In this document: positions 16,279 through 24,480 of the stretch, piece after piece
Layout: each line of letters begins with the position of its first letter
Numbering within the stretch: the stretch's first letter is position 1
Assembly: GCF_036010325.1 (NCBI RefSeq)
Contig: NZ_CP108549.1
Coordinates: 8,556,001 to 8,620,000, forward strand
Source of the DNA: Streptomyces sp. NBC_01210
GTDB taxonomy: Bacteria; Actinomycetota; Actinomycetes; Streptomycetales; Streptomycetaceae
DNA length: 64,000 nucleotides
Direction: 5' to 3'
Translations under genes and position numbers: made by a program
Notes under the pieces: generated by a model
What the model was told of the DNA's origin: nothing
Database searches by the model: none
The model's input: the letters and a program-made list of their open reading frames with translations, nothing else

Positions 16279-17280
16279 TCACAGCAGGAAGCCTCCGGGG
16301 AACGGGTCGTCCGGGTCGAGGAAGTACTGGGCGGTGCCGGTGATCCAGGCGCGGCCGGTGATCGTGGGCACCACGGCGGGCAGTCCGCCCACGGTGGTCT
16401 CCTCGATCAGTCGGCCGGTGAACTCGGTCCCGATGAAGGACTCGTTGACGAAGTCGCGGTGCAGCGGCAGCAGGCCGCGGGCGTGCAGCTGCGCCATCCG
16501 GGCGGAGGTGCCGGTCCCGCAGGGGGAACGGTCGAACCAGCCCGGGTGGATGGCCATGGCATGCCGGGACCGGTGCCCGTCCGAGCCGGGTGCGGCGAGA
16601 TATACGTGCTTGACCCCCCCGATCTCCGGCTGCTCCGGGTGGACCGGCCGGTCGGCGCTGTTGATGGCCTCCATGATCGCCAGTCCGGCGGCCAGCAGAT
16701 CGTCCTTGCGGGCCCGGTCGAAGGGAACTCCCAGCGCGTCGAGTTCGACGAAGGCGTAGAAGTTGCCGCCGAAGGCGAGGTCGTACGTCACTTTCCCGTA
16801 CCCCGGCACATCCACCGCGCGGTCCAGGCCGACACAGAAGGCGGGCACATTGGTGAGGGTGACGGACTTTGCCGAGCCGTCCTCGACGTGTACGTCCACG
16901 GAGACCAGACCGGCCGGGGTGTCCAGGCGGACCCTGGTGACCGGCTCGGTCACGGGCACCATGCCGGTCTCCACCAGAACGGTGGCAACGCCGATGGTGC
17001 CGTGTCCGCACATCGGCAGCAGTCCGGAGACCTCGATATAGAGGACTCCGTAGTCGGCATCGGGACGCGTGGGCGGCTGAAGGATCGCCCCGCTCATCGA
17101 AGCGTGGCCGCGGGGCTCGTACATCAGAAGCGTGCGGATGTGGTCCAGGTGCTCGATGAAGTGGAGGCGCCGCTCGGCCATGGTGGCGCCGGGGATGACG
17201 CCGACGCCGCCTGTGATGACACGGGTCGGCATGCCCTCTGTGTGCGAGTCGACGGCATGGAAGACATTGCGAGTACGCAT
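16279..17280 (-). CDS. 4-hydroxyproline 2-epimerase / proline racemase family
   Basis: A 333-residue cytoplasmic enzyme with both catalytic cysteines of the family: C91 in MCGHGTIG and C254 in DRSPCGTGTSARMA. Members with two cysteines are epimerases or racemases; those with a threonine are trans-3-hydroxyproline dehydratases. With the DapA-family deaminase directly upstream, conversion of trans-4-hydroxy-L-proline to cis-4-hydroxy-D-proline is the most likely reaction. ATG 17280 follows AGGGG at about 8 bases. It lies 16 bp after the deaminase gene in one operon. Confidence 0.88.
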   Translation of the reverse strand: MRTRNVFHAVDSHTEGMPTRVITGGVGVIPGATMAERRLHFIEHLDHIRTLLMYEPRGHASMSGAILQPPTRPDADYGVLYIEVSGLLPMCGHGTIGVATVLVETGMVPVTEPVTRVRLDTPAGLVSVDVHVEDGSAKSVTLTNVPAFCVGLDRAVDVPGYGKVTYDLAFGGNFYAFVELDALGVPFDRARKDDLLAAGLAIMEAINSADRPVHPEQPEIGGVKHVYLAAPGSDGHRSRHAMAIHPGWFDRSPCGTGTSARMAQLHARGLLPLHRDFVNESFIGTEFTGRLIEETTVGGLPAVVPTITGRAWITGTAQYFLDPDDPFPGGFLL

Positions 17281-17296
17281 GTGTGGGCCCCTGTGG

Positions 17297-18205
17297 TCAG
17301 TGATGGCCGTCGGCGACGGCCTTCTCGGTGGCGGCGCGCACAGCGGCCTCGACGGCGCCGGTGAGCGGGAGGCGTGGCGGGCGGACCGGGCCGCCGCGGC
17401 GCCCGGCGATGTCCATGGACAACTTGATGGCCTGGACGAACTCGGCCTTGGAGTCCCAGCGCAGCAGTGAGTGCAGGTACTTGTAGAGGGGCAGCGCGGT
17501 GTCCAGGTCGCCTGCGACGGCGGCGTGGTAAAGCTCTGTGCAGGTGGTCGGGAAGGCGTTCGGGTAGCCGGCGATCCAGCCGACGGCTCCGGCGACGGCG
17601 AGCTCCAGCAGGACGTCGTCGGCGCCGACCAACAGGTCGAGGCCGGGGGAGAGTTCGGCGATCTGGTATGCGCGGCGGACATCGCCGCTGAACTCCTTCA
17701 CGGCGACGATGCTGCCGTCGCTGTGCAGTCGGGCGAGCAGCTCGGGGGTGAGGTCGACCCTTGTGTCGTGGGGGTTGTTGTACGCGACGACCGGCAGCCC
17801 GCTCCGGGCGAACTCCGCGTAGTGGGCGAGTACGGCACGGTCGTCGGCGCGGTATGCGTTGGGCGGCAGCAGCAGGACCGAGCCGGCGCCGGCCTCGGCC
17901 GCCTGGTCGGCCCAGCGGCGGGCCTCGGCGCTGCCGTAGCCGGCGACACCGGGCATGACCCGGGCTCCGTCACCGGAGGCATCCACGGCGACGCGGACGA
18001 CGCGGGCCCGCTCGTCGTCGGTGAGCGTCTGGTACTCGCCGAGGGATCCGTTGGGGACGACGCCGTCGCAGCCGCTCGCGATGAGCCATGCGACATGCTC
18101 GGCGTACGCGTCGAAGTCGACGGAGAGGTCGTCGCGCAGCGGGAGGGCGGTGGCGACCATGATGCCGCGCCACGGGTGGGCGCTGCTCCACGAGTGGGAG
18201 GTCAT
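17297..18205 (-). CDS. DapA-family lyase, probable pyrroline-4-hydroxy-2-carboxylate deaminase
   Basis: A 302-residue TIM-barrel protein of the DHDPS/NAL family with the Schiff-base lysine K170 (VAVKEF) and the catalytic tyrosine Y142 (AYNNP). In hydroxyproline catabolism a DapA-like enzyme turns pyrroline-4-hydroxy-2-carboxylate into 2-oxoglutarate semialdehyde; that role is inferred from the adjacent epimerase. ATG 18205 follows AAGGGG at 8 bases. It is the first intact gene of the operon, and the GTGACATT motif lies about 25 bp upstream. Confidence 0.85.
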   Translation of the reverse strand: MTSHSWSSAHPWRGIMVATALPLRDDLSVDFDAYAEHVAWLIASGCDGVVPNGSLGEYQTLTDDERARVVRVAVDASGDGARVMPGVAGYGSAEARRWADQAAEAGAGSVLLLPPNAYRADDRAVLAHYAEFARSGLPVVAYNNPHDTRVDLTPELLARLHSDGSIVAVKEFSGDVRRAYQIAELSPGLDLLVGADDVLLELAVAGAVGWIAGYPNAFPTTCTELYHAAVAGDLDTALPLYKYLHSLLRWDSKAEFVQAIKLSMDIAGRRGGPVRPPRLPLTGAVEAAVRAATEKAVADGHH

Positions 18206-18227
18206 GAAGGATCCCCTTCGATGAGGT

Positions 18228-18235
18228 GTGACATT
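18228..18235. promoter_or_regulatory. GTGACATT motif, deaminase operon promoter
   Basis: The reverse complement of AATGTCAC, 23 bp upstream of the deaminase start. It is one of the three identical sites proposed for the FCD regulator. Confidence 0.5.
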
Positions 18236-18279
18236 TTATTAACACTCCTACGGGGTGTGCAAGGGTTCGCAGAGTTGGT

Positions 18280-18747
18280 TCAGTTGGCGGGGTCGACCCC
18301 GGGCGGTACATCGAGCGGTACCGGAGGGGCGAGCGGCCGGCGTTCGGGGGACTCGGTTCCGCCTGCGGGGCAGGCCACGGCCTCGCCGCACATACGGCCC
18401 TGGCGCCGGCCCATGCCCGCGCGTCATGAGCTTGACGCTGCGCGTGCCGCGGTCCCGAGGTCGTCCACAGCCGCACGGATCCGGCCCGCGGCGACCTCCT
18501 CGCAGCGGCAGACGTCGGTGTCGTCGGTGAGCCAGCCGGCCCACCTCGGACCGGGAGCGTGGGCGGCGCCGACCGTGTCGGCGAAGACGCGCATCCCGGC
18601 CCGGCGGCGGCGCAGCGCCTCGGTGACGGCCGGTGTGCCGTACAGCTGTGCGGCGATCGCCCGGGCCGCCGGCTCTGTGGGGAAGGCACAGGCCACGCCG
18701 ACCACCCCGGCCCCGATGACGACGTCCGGGGATTTTCCTGTGGACAC
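18280..18747 (-). pseudogene. Deleted FAD/[2Fe-2S] hydroxyproline dehydrogenase
   Basis: From GTG 18747 the frame reads an FAD-binding start (DVVIGAGVVGVACAF, GxGxxG) that jumps directly to a C-terminal part (TPAVTEALRRRR, MRVFADTVGAAHAPGPRWAG, TDVCRCEEV). After a frameshift near 18424 the BFD-like end follows (GMGRRQGRMCGEAVACPAG, stop at 18280). Hundreds of residues of FAD-domain sequence are missing. The text matches the FAD and 2Fe-2S subunits of hydroxyproline/opine-type dehydrogenases. It fills the expected gap between epimerase and deaminase in the pathway, so the pathway looks broken here. Confidence 0.75.
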
Positions 18748-18803
18748 ACAGGGCCTGCCAAGGTGCTGCGAAGATCGGCCGGACGCCCGCCGTGGGACGG
18801 AGG

Positions 18804-20168
18804 TCAGCCCTCCAGAAGCGCGCCCATCCAGGACTCGATCCCCTCGGGTGTCCGCGGCAGCGCGCCGGACATCAGCCGTGCACCGTCCTCGGTGATCACC
18901 AGGTCGTCCTCGATCCGTACTCCGATGCCGCGCAGCTCCGCCGGCAGCGTCTCGTCGTCCGGCTGGAAGTACAGGCCCGGCTCCACGGTGAGCACATTGC
19001 CCTCCTCCAGTACACCGTCCAGATATGTGTCGACGCGGGCCTGCGCGCAGTCGTGGACGTCGAGTCCGAGCATGTGGCCGCTGCTGCAGAGGGTGTAGCG
19101 CCGGTGCAGATCGCCCTCCGGGCTCTTCAGAATTCCCCACTCGGCCAGTCCCTCGGCGATCACCCGCATGCCCGCCCGGTGGAAGTCCCGGAAGCTCGCT
19201 CCGGGCCTGAGTGCAGCCATTCCCGCTTCCTGGGCTGCCAGCACCAGCTCGTACACCTGCAGCTGGAGGAACGAGAAGCGCCCGGACAACGGAAGGGTGC
19301 GGGTGATGTCGGCGGTGTAGAGGGAGTCGGTCTCCACGCCCGCATCGAGCAGCAGTAGCTTCTGTGGGTCCAGCGCGCCGTCGTTGCGTATCCAGTGAAG
19401 TACGCAGGCGTGCGCGCCGGATGCCGCGATGGTGTCGTAACCCGTGCCGTTTCCCTCGGCGCGGGCGCGCAGTCCGAAGACCCCCTCGACCCAGCGCTCA
19501 CCGCGCGGATGCGAGAGCGCACGCGGCAGTGCCCTGACAACGTCCTCGAAGCCGGACGCGGTGTGGTCGACTGCCAGCTGAAGCTGGTCCACTTCCCAGA
19601 CATCCTTGATCAGCCGCAATTCGCTCAGCACGGAGGCGAGTTCGCCGTCGTGTGACGCGTCCCGGCCGGGAGGCAGCTTTCCGCACGCGTCCAGGTGCGC
19701 GCAGGGTATGCCGGTCATCCGCTCCACCTCGCCGAGGTCGGGGCGCCGGCCGACCCAGAACTCGCCGTAGCGGCGGTCCCGGTAGAACTCCTCGCTGTCG
19801 TCGCGCGGGGAGCGGGGCCGTATGTAGAGCACGGCGTCGTGGCCGTTCGGTCCCGACGGCTCCAGCACCAGCACATGCCCCGCCTGGTCCTCGCCGGTCA
19901 GTCCGGTCAGCCAGACATACGCGCTGTGCGGGCGGAACCGGTAGTCGCAGTCGTTGGAACGGACCCTGAGCTCACCCGCGGGGATCATCAGTCGTTCGCC
20001 GGGGAAGCGGGCGGAGAGCCGGGCGCGGCGGGAGGGGGTGAACCGGGCGGCGGGCAGAAGGAGCTCGCCGGGCAGCGGGCTGGCGGCCCAGTCGCGGGCC
20101 ATGGCGGCCTGGAAATCGGCGGAGGGCGTCAGATCGTGACTTCCGGTGCGGAGCGCCTGTTCGGTCAT
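18804..20168 (-). CDS. Xaa-Pro aminopeptidase (M24B)
   Basis: A 454-residue cytoplasmic peptidase with an N-terminal aminopeptidase-P domain (about residues 30-180) and the M24 pita-bread fold. The metal ligands are visible: D in LLLDAGVE, D in TADITR, H in SSGHMLGLDVHD, E in TVEPGLYF and E in GVRIEDD. It removes the N-terminal residue before a proline or hydroxyproline, which suits collagen peptides. ATG 20168 follows AGGGAGA. It is divergent from a collagenase and shares its promoter region. Confidence 0.93.
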   Translation of the reverse strand: MTEQALRTGSHDLTPSADFQAAMARDWAASPLPGELLLPAARFTPSRRARLSARFPGERLMIPAGELRVRSNDCDYRFRPHSAYVWLTGLTGEDQAGHVLVLEPSGPNGHDAVLYIRPRSPRDDSEEFYRDRRYGEFWVGRRPDLGEVERMTGIPCAHLDACGKLPPGRDASHDGELASVLSELRLIKDVWEVDQLQLAVDHTASGFEDVVRALPRALSHPRGERWVEGVFGLRARAEGNGTGYDTIAASGAHACVLHWIRNDGALDPQKLLLLDAGVETDSLYTADITRTLPLSGRFSFLQLQVYELVLAAQEAGMAALRPGASFRDFHRAGMRVIAEGLAEWGILKSPEGDLHRRYTLCSSGHMLGLDVHDCAQARVDTYLDGVLEEGNVLTVEPGLYFQPDDETLPAELRGIGVRIEDDLVITEDGARLMSGALPRTPEGIESWMGALLEG

Positions 20169-20230
20169 CGGATTCGTCTCCCTGGGACAAGGTTCCGGCG
20201 AAGTGGAGTGTGCACAGGGGTTGTCAGTGC

Positions 20231-20238
20231 AATGTCAC
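20231..20238. promoter_or_regulatory. AATGTCAC motif between peptidase and collagenase
   Basis: The third copy of the octamer, 63 bp upstream of the aminopeptidase start and about 100 bp upstream of the collagenase start. TTGCACATCGCA follows at 20248-20259. Confidence 0.5.
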
Positions 20239-20338
20239 ATTACTACGTTGCACATCGCATGGCAGCAGCTGGTATCTCTCGCTTCAACTGCCGCCTGTGA
20301 CACGGCACTTCATCGCCAACCCCCCTCAGGAGACATCG

Positions 20339-22660
20339 GTGTCTCGAAACAGATACGCCCCCAGACCCCTGCTGGCCGCAGTGATAACGGCCGCAGCGCT
20401 GCTGGCCCCCCTCGCACCGCTCGGCCAGGCCTCGGCGGCGCCCGTCCAGCCGAAGCGGGCAGCCGCTCCCGCCGGGGCTGTCGAACGCCACAACCAGCAG
20501 GACGAGGTGGAACGCCTCGCCACGGCACCCACCTTCACGACCCGTACCGCACCCGCGCCGGGCGGGCTGCCGGAGGGCCGTGTCCCCGGCGCCCGTACGG
20601 CGGGCACGGCAAGGACGGCGGCCGGCACACTCGCAGTTCCCTGCACACTCGACGGCATCACCCGTCTGAGCCCGGAGCAGTTCGCGGACTTCCTCGCCGA
20701 TCCGGCCGTCACCGCCGACGGCTGTCTGCGCAACCTCATCTGGACCTGGGACGCCCGCCTCGCCCCCGTCATGTCCGATGCCCACGTGCAGGCCGTCTCC
20801 CGACGGATATCCACGCTTTCCCCGGCCCATGACGGGAAGAACGGCAGTCATCTCCTGGAGATGTTCACCTACCTCCACGCCGTGGTCTACCACGACTTCT
20901 CACGCGGCGAGATCGACGTCACCGACGCCCCGACCACCGAGGCCATGCGCCGCGCCGTCAACGCCTTCGGGACAGCGGCCCGCTCCTTCACCGTGACACG
21001 CACCAATGCCGAGACCCTGCGCGAAGGTCTCTACGCGGGCAGCGGCCCGGGGCTGCGCCACTCCCAGATCGGCCTGATCCAGAAGGTGCTGGCCACCCTG
21101 GACCCGTACCACACCACCACCTACAAGGACCCGGCGTGGGGCGGCGCCGCGCTCGCCGGGCTCTCCGTCAACTACCTGGGCATCTACCCGGGCAACAACG
21201 ACACCTCCTTCCGCACGCTGGTCACCCGGAACACGACCTACCGCAACGCCTTCAAGAAGTTCGCGGGATACACCCATCTCAAGGGCACGGCGAACGAGTG
21301 GGTGGTGCGGGACGCGCTCGGCGAGTACGGCCGCTTCGGCCAGATCGAGGCACTGAAGACCGAGACCGTCTCGGGCCTGGGCGCACTGCTGCCGGTCACC
21401 ACGCGGAACTTCGGCGAAGGCAGCCAGCCCTGGGCCAAGGTGGCGGGCTGGCTCAACTTCTACGAGGCATGCAAGCCGTACGGGGTGTGCAAGGACGACA
21501 TCGAGCGCCGCATCTTCCCGTACACCTACAGCTACGACAACGGCGCCATAAAGGTCCGCACCGGGCTGGCCCGGGCCACCGTCGATCAGCTCTACTACGC
21601 GAGCAAGCAGGTCAAGGCACAGTTCCACCGCGTCCTCGGCACCGACGCGCCGCTCGCCGGTGACACCAACACCTCGCTGAACATCGTGCTCTACGCCTCG
21701 CGCGCCGACTACGAGACGTACCACCCGCTGCTCACCGGGATGGGTACCAACAACGGCGGCATCTACATCGAGCGCGGCGCGACCTTCTACACCTACCAGC
21801 GGCGCGTACCGCAGGACTCCTCGCTCACCCTGGAGGAGCTCTTCCGTCACGAGTACACGCACTACCTCAACGGCCGCTGGGCGGTGCCCGGTTACTTCGG
21901 TGAGGGACCGTGGTACCAGGACGACCGCACGACCGCGATGGACGAAGGCACGGCCGAGTTCTTCGACGGCGGCACCCGCGACGACGGCATCGCCGTGCGC
22001 AAGTCACTGGTGCAGGGCGTCATCGAGGACACCGCGGGCGGCGGGCCGCGCATGACCGTGCAGCAGTTGCTGCACGCCACTTACGACGGGGACGGCTTCC
22101 GCTTCTACGACTACGCGGGCACCTTCTTCGAGTTCCTGTGGACCGAGCGGCCGTCGCTGATCCGCGAGATGTACGGGTACCTGCGCGCCGACGACCCTGC
22201 CGGCTTCGACGCCTGGCGGAACCGCCTGGGCGGGGACGCGGCGGTGCAGCGCGCGTACGACAGCTTCCTGGACGTACAGATCGCCCAGGTGGACAAGCTT
22301 TTCGTGCCGAACACCACGTTCAATCCGAACGACCGGCTGAGGGACTCCTCGGCGGAAGCCGTCCGCGCTTCCTTCGCGACCGCCACCCAGCTCAGTCCCA
22401 CCTGCGCGACCGCACCGGATCCGACGACGCGCCGCTTCGTCTGCACCGGCCGGATCACCGCGACCCTCACCGACGCCTCGAGCCCCGACCGCATCTTCAA
22501 GGACATGTCCGAGACGGTCGACTACTTCATCCTGGATCGGACTCGCCCCGCGTCCACCAACCTGGCCGATATGAACTGCCACTTCGGCAAGGTCGACCTC
22601 TGGACGGACGGCCGCGCCGGCAGTGCCGACTACACCTGCGACGGCCCGCTGCGCAGCTGA
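20339..22660 (+). CDS. Secreted M9 collagenase
   Basis: A 773-residue secreted metalloprotease. A signal peptide (about residues 1-33, ending GQASA-AP) precedes the M9 N-terminal activator region and the catalytic domain with the zinc motif H504-E505-Y-T-H508 and a third ligand around E536 (MDEGTAEFF). The gluzincin order matches microbial collagenases. No PKD or collagen-binding module is obvious at the C-terminus. GTG 20339 follows CAGGAGA at about 6 bases. Extracellular collagen cleavage would feed the adjacent proline-peptide and hydroxyproline genes. Confidence 0.93.
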   Translation: MSRNRYAPRPLLAAVITAAALLAPLAPLGQASAAPVQPKRAAAPAGAVERHNQQDEVERLATAPTFTTRTAPAPGGLPEGRVPGARTAGTARTAAGTLAVPCTLDGITRLSPEQFADFLADPAVTADGCLRNLIWTWDARLAPVMSDAHVQAVSRRISTLSPAHDGKNGSHLLEMFTYLHAVVYHDFSRGEIDVTDAPTTEAMRRAVNAFGTAARSFTVTRTNAETLREGLYAGSGPGLRHSQIGLIQKVLATLDPYHTTTYKDPAWGGAALAGLSVNYLGIYPGNNDTSFRTLVTRNTTYRNAFKKFAGYTHLKGTANEWVVRDALGEYGRFGQIEALKTETVSGLGALLPVTTRNFGEGSQPWAKVAGWLNFYEACKPYGVCKDDIERRIFPYTYSYDNGAIKVRTGLARATVDQLYYASKQVKAQFHRVLGTDAPLAGDTNTSLNIVLYASRADYETYHPLLTGMGTNNGGIYIERGATFYTYQRRVPQDSSLTLEELFRHEYTHYLNGRWAVPGYFGEGPWYQDDRTTAMDEGTAEFFDGGTRDDGIAVRKSLVQGVIEDTAGGGPRMTVQQLLHATYDGDGFRFYDYAGTFFEFLWTERPSLIREMYGYLRADDPAGFDAWRNRLGGDAAVQRAYDSFLDVQIAQVDKLFVPNTTFNPNDRLRDSSAEAVRASFATATQLSPTCATAPDPTTRRFVCTGRITATLTDASSPDRIFKDMSETVDYFILDRTRPASTNLADMNCHFGKVDLWTDGRAGSADYTCDGPLRS

Positions 22661-22671
22661 CGGAATGAGCC

Positions 22672-22714
22672 CCTGGGTCGTACGGCGCGTGGCACAAGCG
22701 CCGTACGACCCAGG
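22672..22714. terminator. Perfect 17-bp hairpin between collagenase and pgm
   Basis: CCTGGGTCGTACGGCGC (22672-22688) pairs perfectly with 22698-22714 over a 9-nt loop. It lies between convergent genes, just after the collagenase stop and 4 bp before the pgm stop, and probably ends both transcripts. Confidence 0.85.
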
Positions 22715-22717
22715 AGG

Positions 22718-24358
22718 TCAACCGCCCAAGGCCGCAGAGACGAGGGAACGTGCCTCCTCCTGCACACGGGTCAGGTGTTCGGGTCCGAGGAAGGACTCGG
22801 CGTACACCTTGTAGACGTCCTCCGTGCCCGAAGGGCGTGCGGCGAACCAGGCGTTGTCCGTCGTGACTTTGAGACCTCCGATGGGAGCCCCATTCCCCGG
22901 AGCGTGCGTGAGCACCGAGGTGATCGGCTCCCCGGCCAGGGAGTCGGCTGTCACCTGGTCGGCGGAGAGGCGGCTCAGCACAGCCTTCTCCTCCCGGGTT
23001 GCGGGGGCATCGACGCGGGCGTAGGCAGGCTCGCCGAACCGGGCCGTGAGCGACGCGTAGTGCTCGCTCGGTGTCTGCCCCGTCACCGCCAGAATCTCGG
23101 ACGCGAGCAGCGCCAGAAGGATGCCGTCCTTGTCGGTGGTCCATACCGAGCCGTCGCGGCGCAGGAAGGAGGCACCGGCGGACTCCTCACCGCCGAAGCC
23201 CAGGGTGCCCTCGGCCAGCCCGTCCACGAACCACTTGAACCCCACGGGTACTTCGACCAGCTCGCGGCCGAGGTCGGCGGCCACCCGGTCGATCATGCCG
23301 GACGACACCAGCGTCTTGCCGACGCCGGCACCGGCCGGCCACTGCTCGCGGTGGCTGAAGAGATAGTTGATCGCGATGGCGAGGTAGTGATTGGGATTCA
23401 TGAGTCCGCCGTCCGGCGTGACGATGCCGTGCCGATCGGCGTCCGCGTCGTTGCCGGTGGTGATCTGGAAGCGGTCGCGGCCCTCGATCAGTGACGCCAT
23501 CGCGTACGGGGAGGAGCAGTCCATCCGGATCTTGCCGTCCCAGTCGAGGGTCATGAACCGCCACGTCGGATCGGTGTGCGGGTTGAGCACCGTCAGGTCG
23601 AGACGGTGCTCCTCGGCGATGCGGCCCCAGTACGCGACCGACGCGCCTCCCAGGGGGTCGGCACCGATCCGCACGCCCGCGGCGCGCACGGCGTCCAGAT
23701 CGAGTACCGACGGCAGGTCCCGCACGTAGGAGCCGAGAAAGTCGTACCGCCCGGTGGTCGACGCGGCCAGCGCGCGGGCGTAGGGCAGCCTGCGCACATC
23801 CTTCAGATCTCCCTCAATGATCTGGTTGGCGCGCTCCTGGATCCAACCGGTTGCCTCGGAGCCGGCCGGACCTCCGCTCGGCGGGTTGTATTTGAACCCG
23901 CCGTCCGCCGGCGGGTTGTGCGAGGGGGTGACGACCACACCGTCGGCCGGCCCGGAGGCACGCCCGCGGTTGTGGGTGAGGATCGCGTGCGACACCGCCG
24001 GAGTGGGGGTGTAACCGTCTTCGGTATCGATCAGTACGGTCACTCCATTGGCCGCGAAGACCTCGATGGCGGTCACGAGGGCCGGTTCCGACAGCGCATG
24101 GCTGTCCGCGCCGAGGAACAGAGGTCCGTCGGTGCCCTGACGGGCCCGGTACTCGACGATCGCCTGGCTCGTCGCGGCGATGTGATCCTCGTTGAAAGCA
24201 GTGGCGAGGGAAGACCCGCGGTGCCCCGACGTGCCGAAGGCGACGCGCTGGGAGGGGTCGGCGGGATCGGGGTGCAATGCGTAATAGGCGGTCACCAGCC
24301 GGGCGACATCGACGAGATCCTCAGGCCGCGCCGGCTGTCCCGCGCGTTCGTTCAGCAT
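22718..24358 (-). CDS. pgm: Phosphoglucomutase (alpha-D-glucose specific)
   Basis: A 546-residue enzyme that interconverts glucose-1-phosphate and glucose-6-phosphate in the cytoplasm. The active-site serine lies in VVTPSHNPP, the metal loop is TTGNDADADRHG, the sugar-binding loop is GGEESAG and the phosphate-binding end is ARPSGTEDVYKVYAES. The length is standard. ATG 24358 follows GGAGGAG at 7 bases; the frame extends upstream without a binding site. Confidence 0.96.
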   Translation of the reverse strand: MLNERAGQPARPEDLVDVARLVTAYYALHPDPADPSQRVAFGTSGHRGSSLATAFNEDHIAATSQAIVEYRARQGTDGPLFLGADSHALSEPALVTAIEVFAANGVTVLIDTEDGYTPTPAVSHAILTHNRGRASGPADGVVVTPSHNPPADGGFKYNPPSGGPAGSEATGWIQERANQIIEGDLKDVRRLPYARALAASTTGRYDFLGSYVRDLPSVLDLDAVRAAGVRIGADPLGGASVAYWGRIAEEHRLDLTVLNPHTDPTWRFMTLDWDGKIRMDCSSPYAMASLIEGRDRFQITTGNDADADRHGIVTPDGGLMNPNHYLAIAINYLFSHREQWPAGAGVGKTLVSSGMIDRVAADLGRELVEVPVGFKWFVDGLAEGTLGFGGEESAGASFLRRDGSVWTTDKDGILLALLASEILAVTGQTPSEHYASLTARFGEPAYARVDAPATREEKAVLSRLSADQVTADSLAGEPITSVLTHAPGNGAPIGGLKVTTDNAWFAARPSGTEDVYKVYAESFLGPEHLTRVQEEARSLVSAALGG

Positions 24359-24480
24359 CAGTCCACTCCTCCTCCGCGACCGGTGTCTCGGCCCCAGACA
24401 ATGATCGCGCCTCAATGGCGTTTCATGCGACCGCGCCTCGGACGGATAGGACAGTGGGGAATTCGCCGCGCGAGGGGCTC

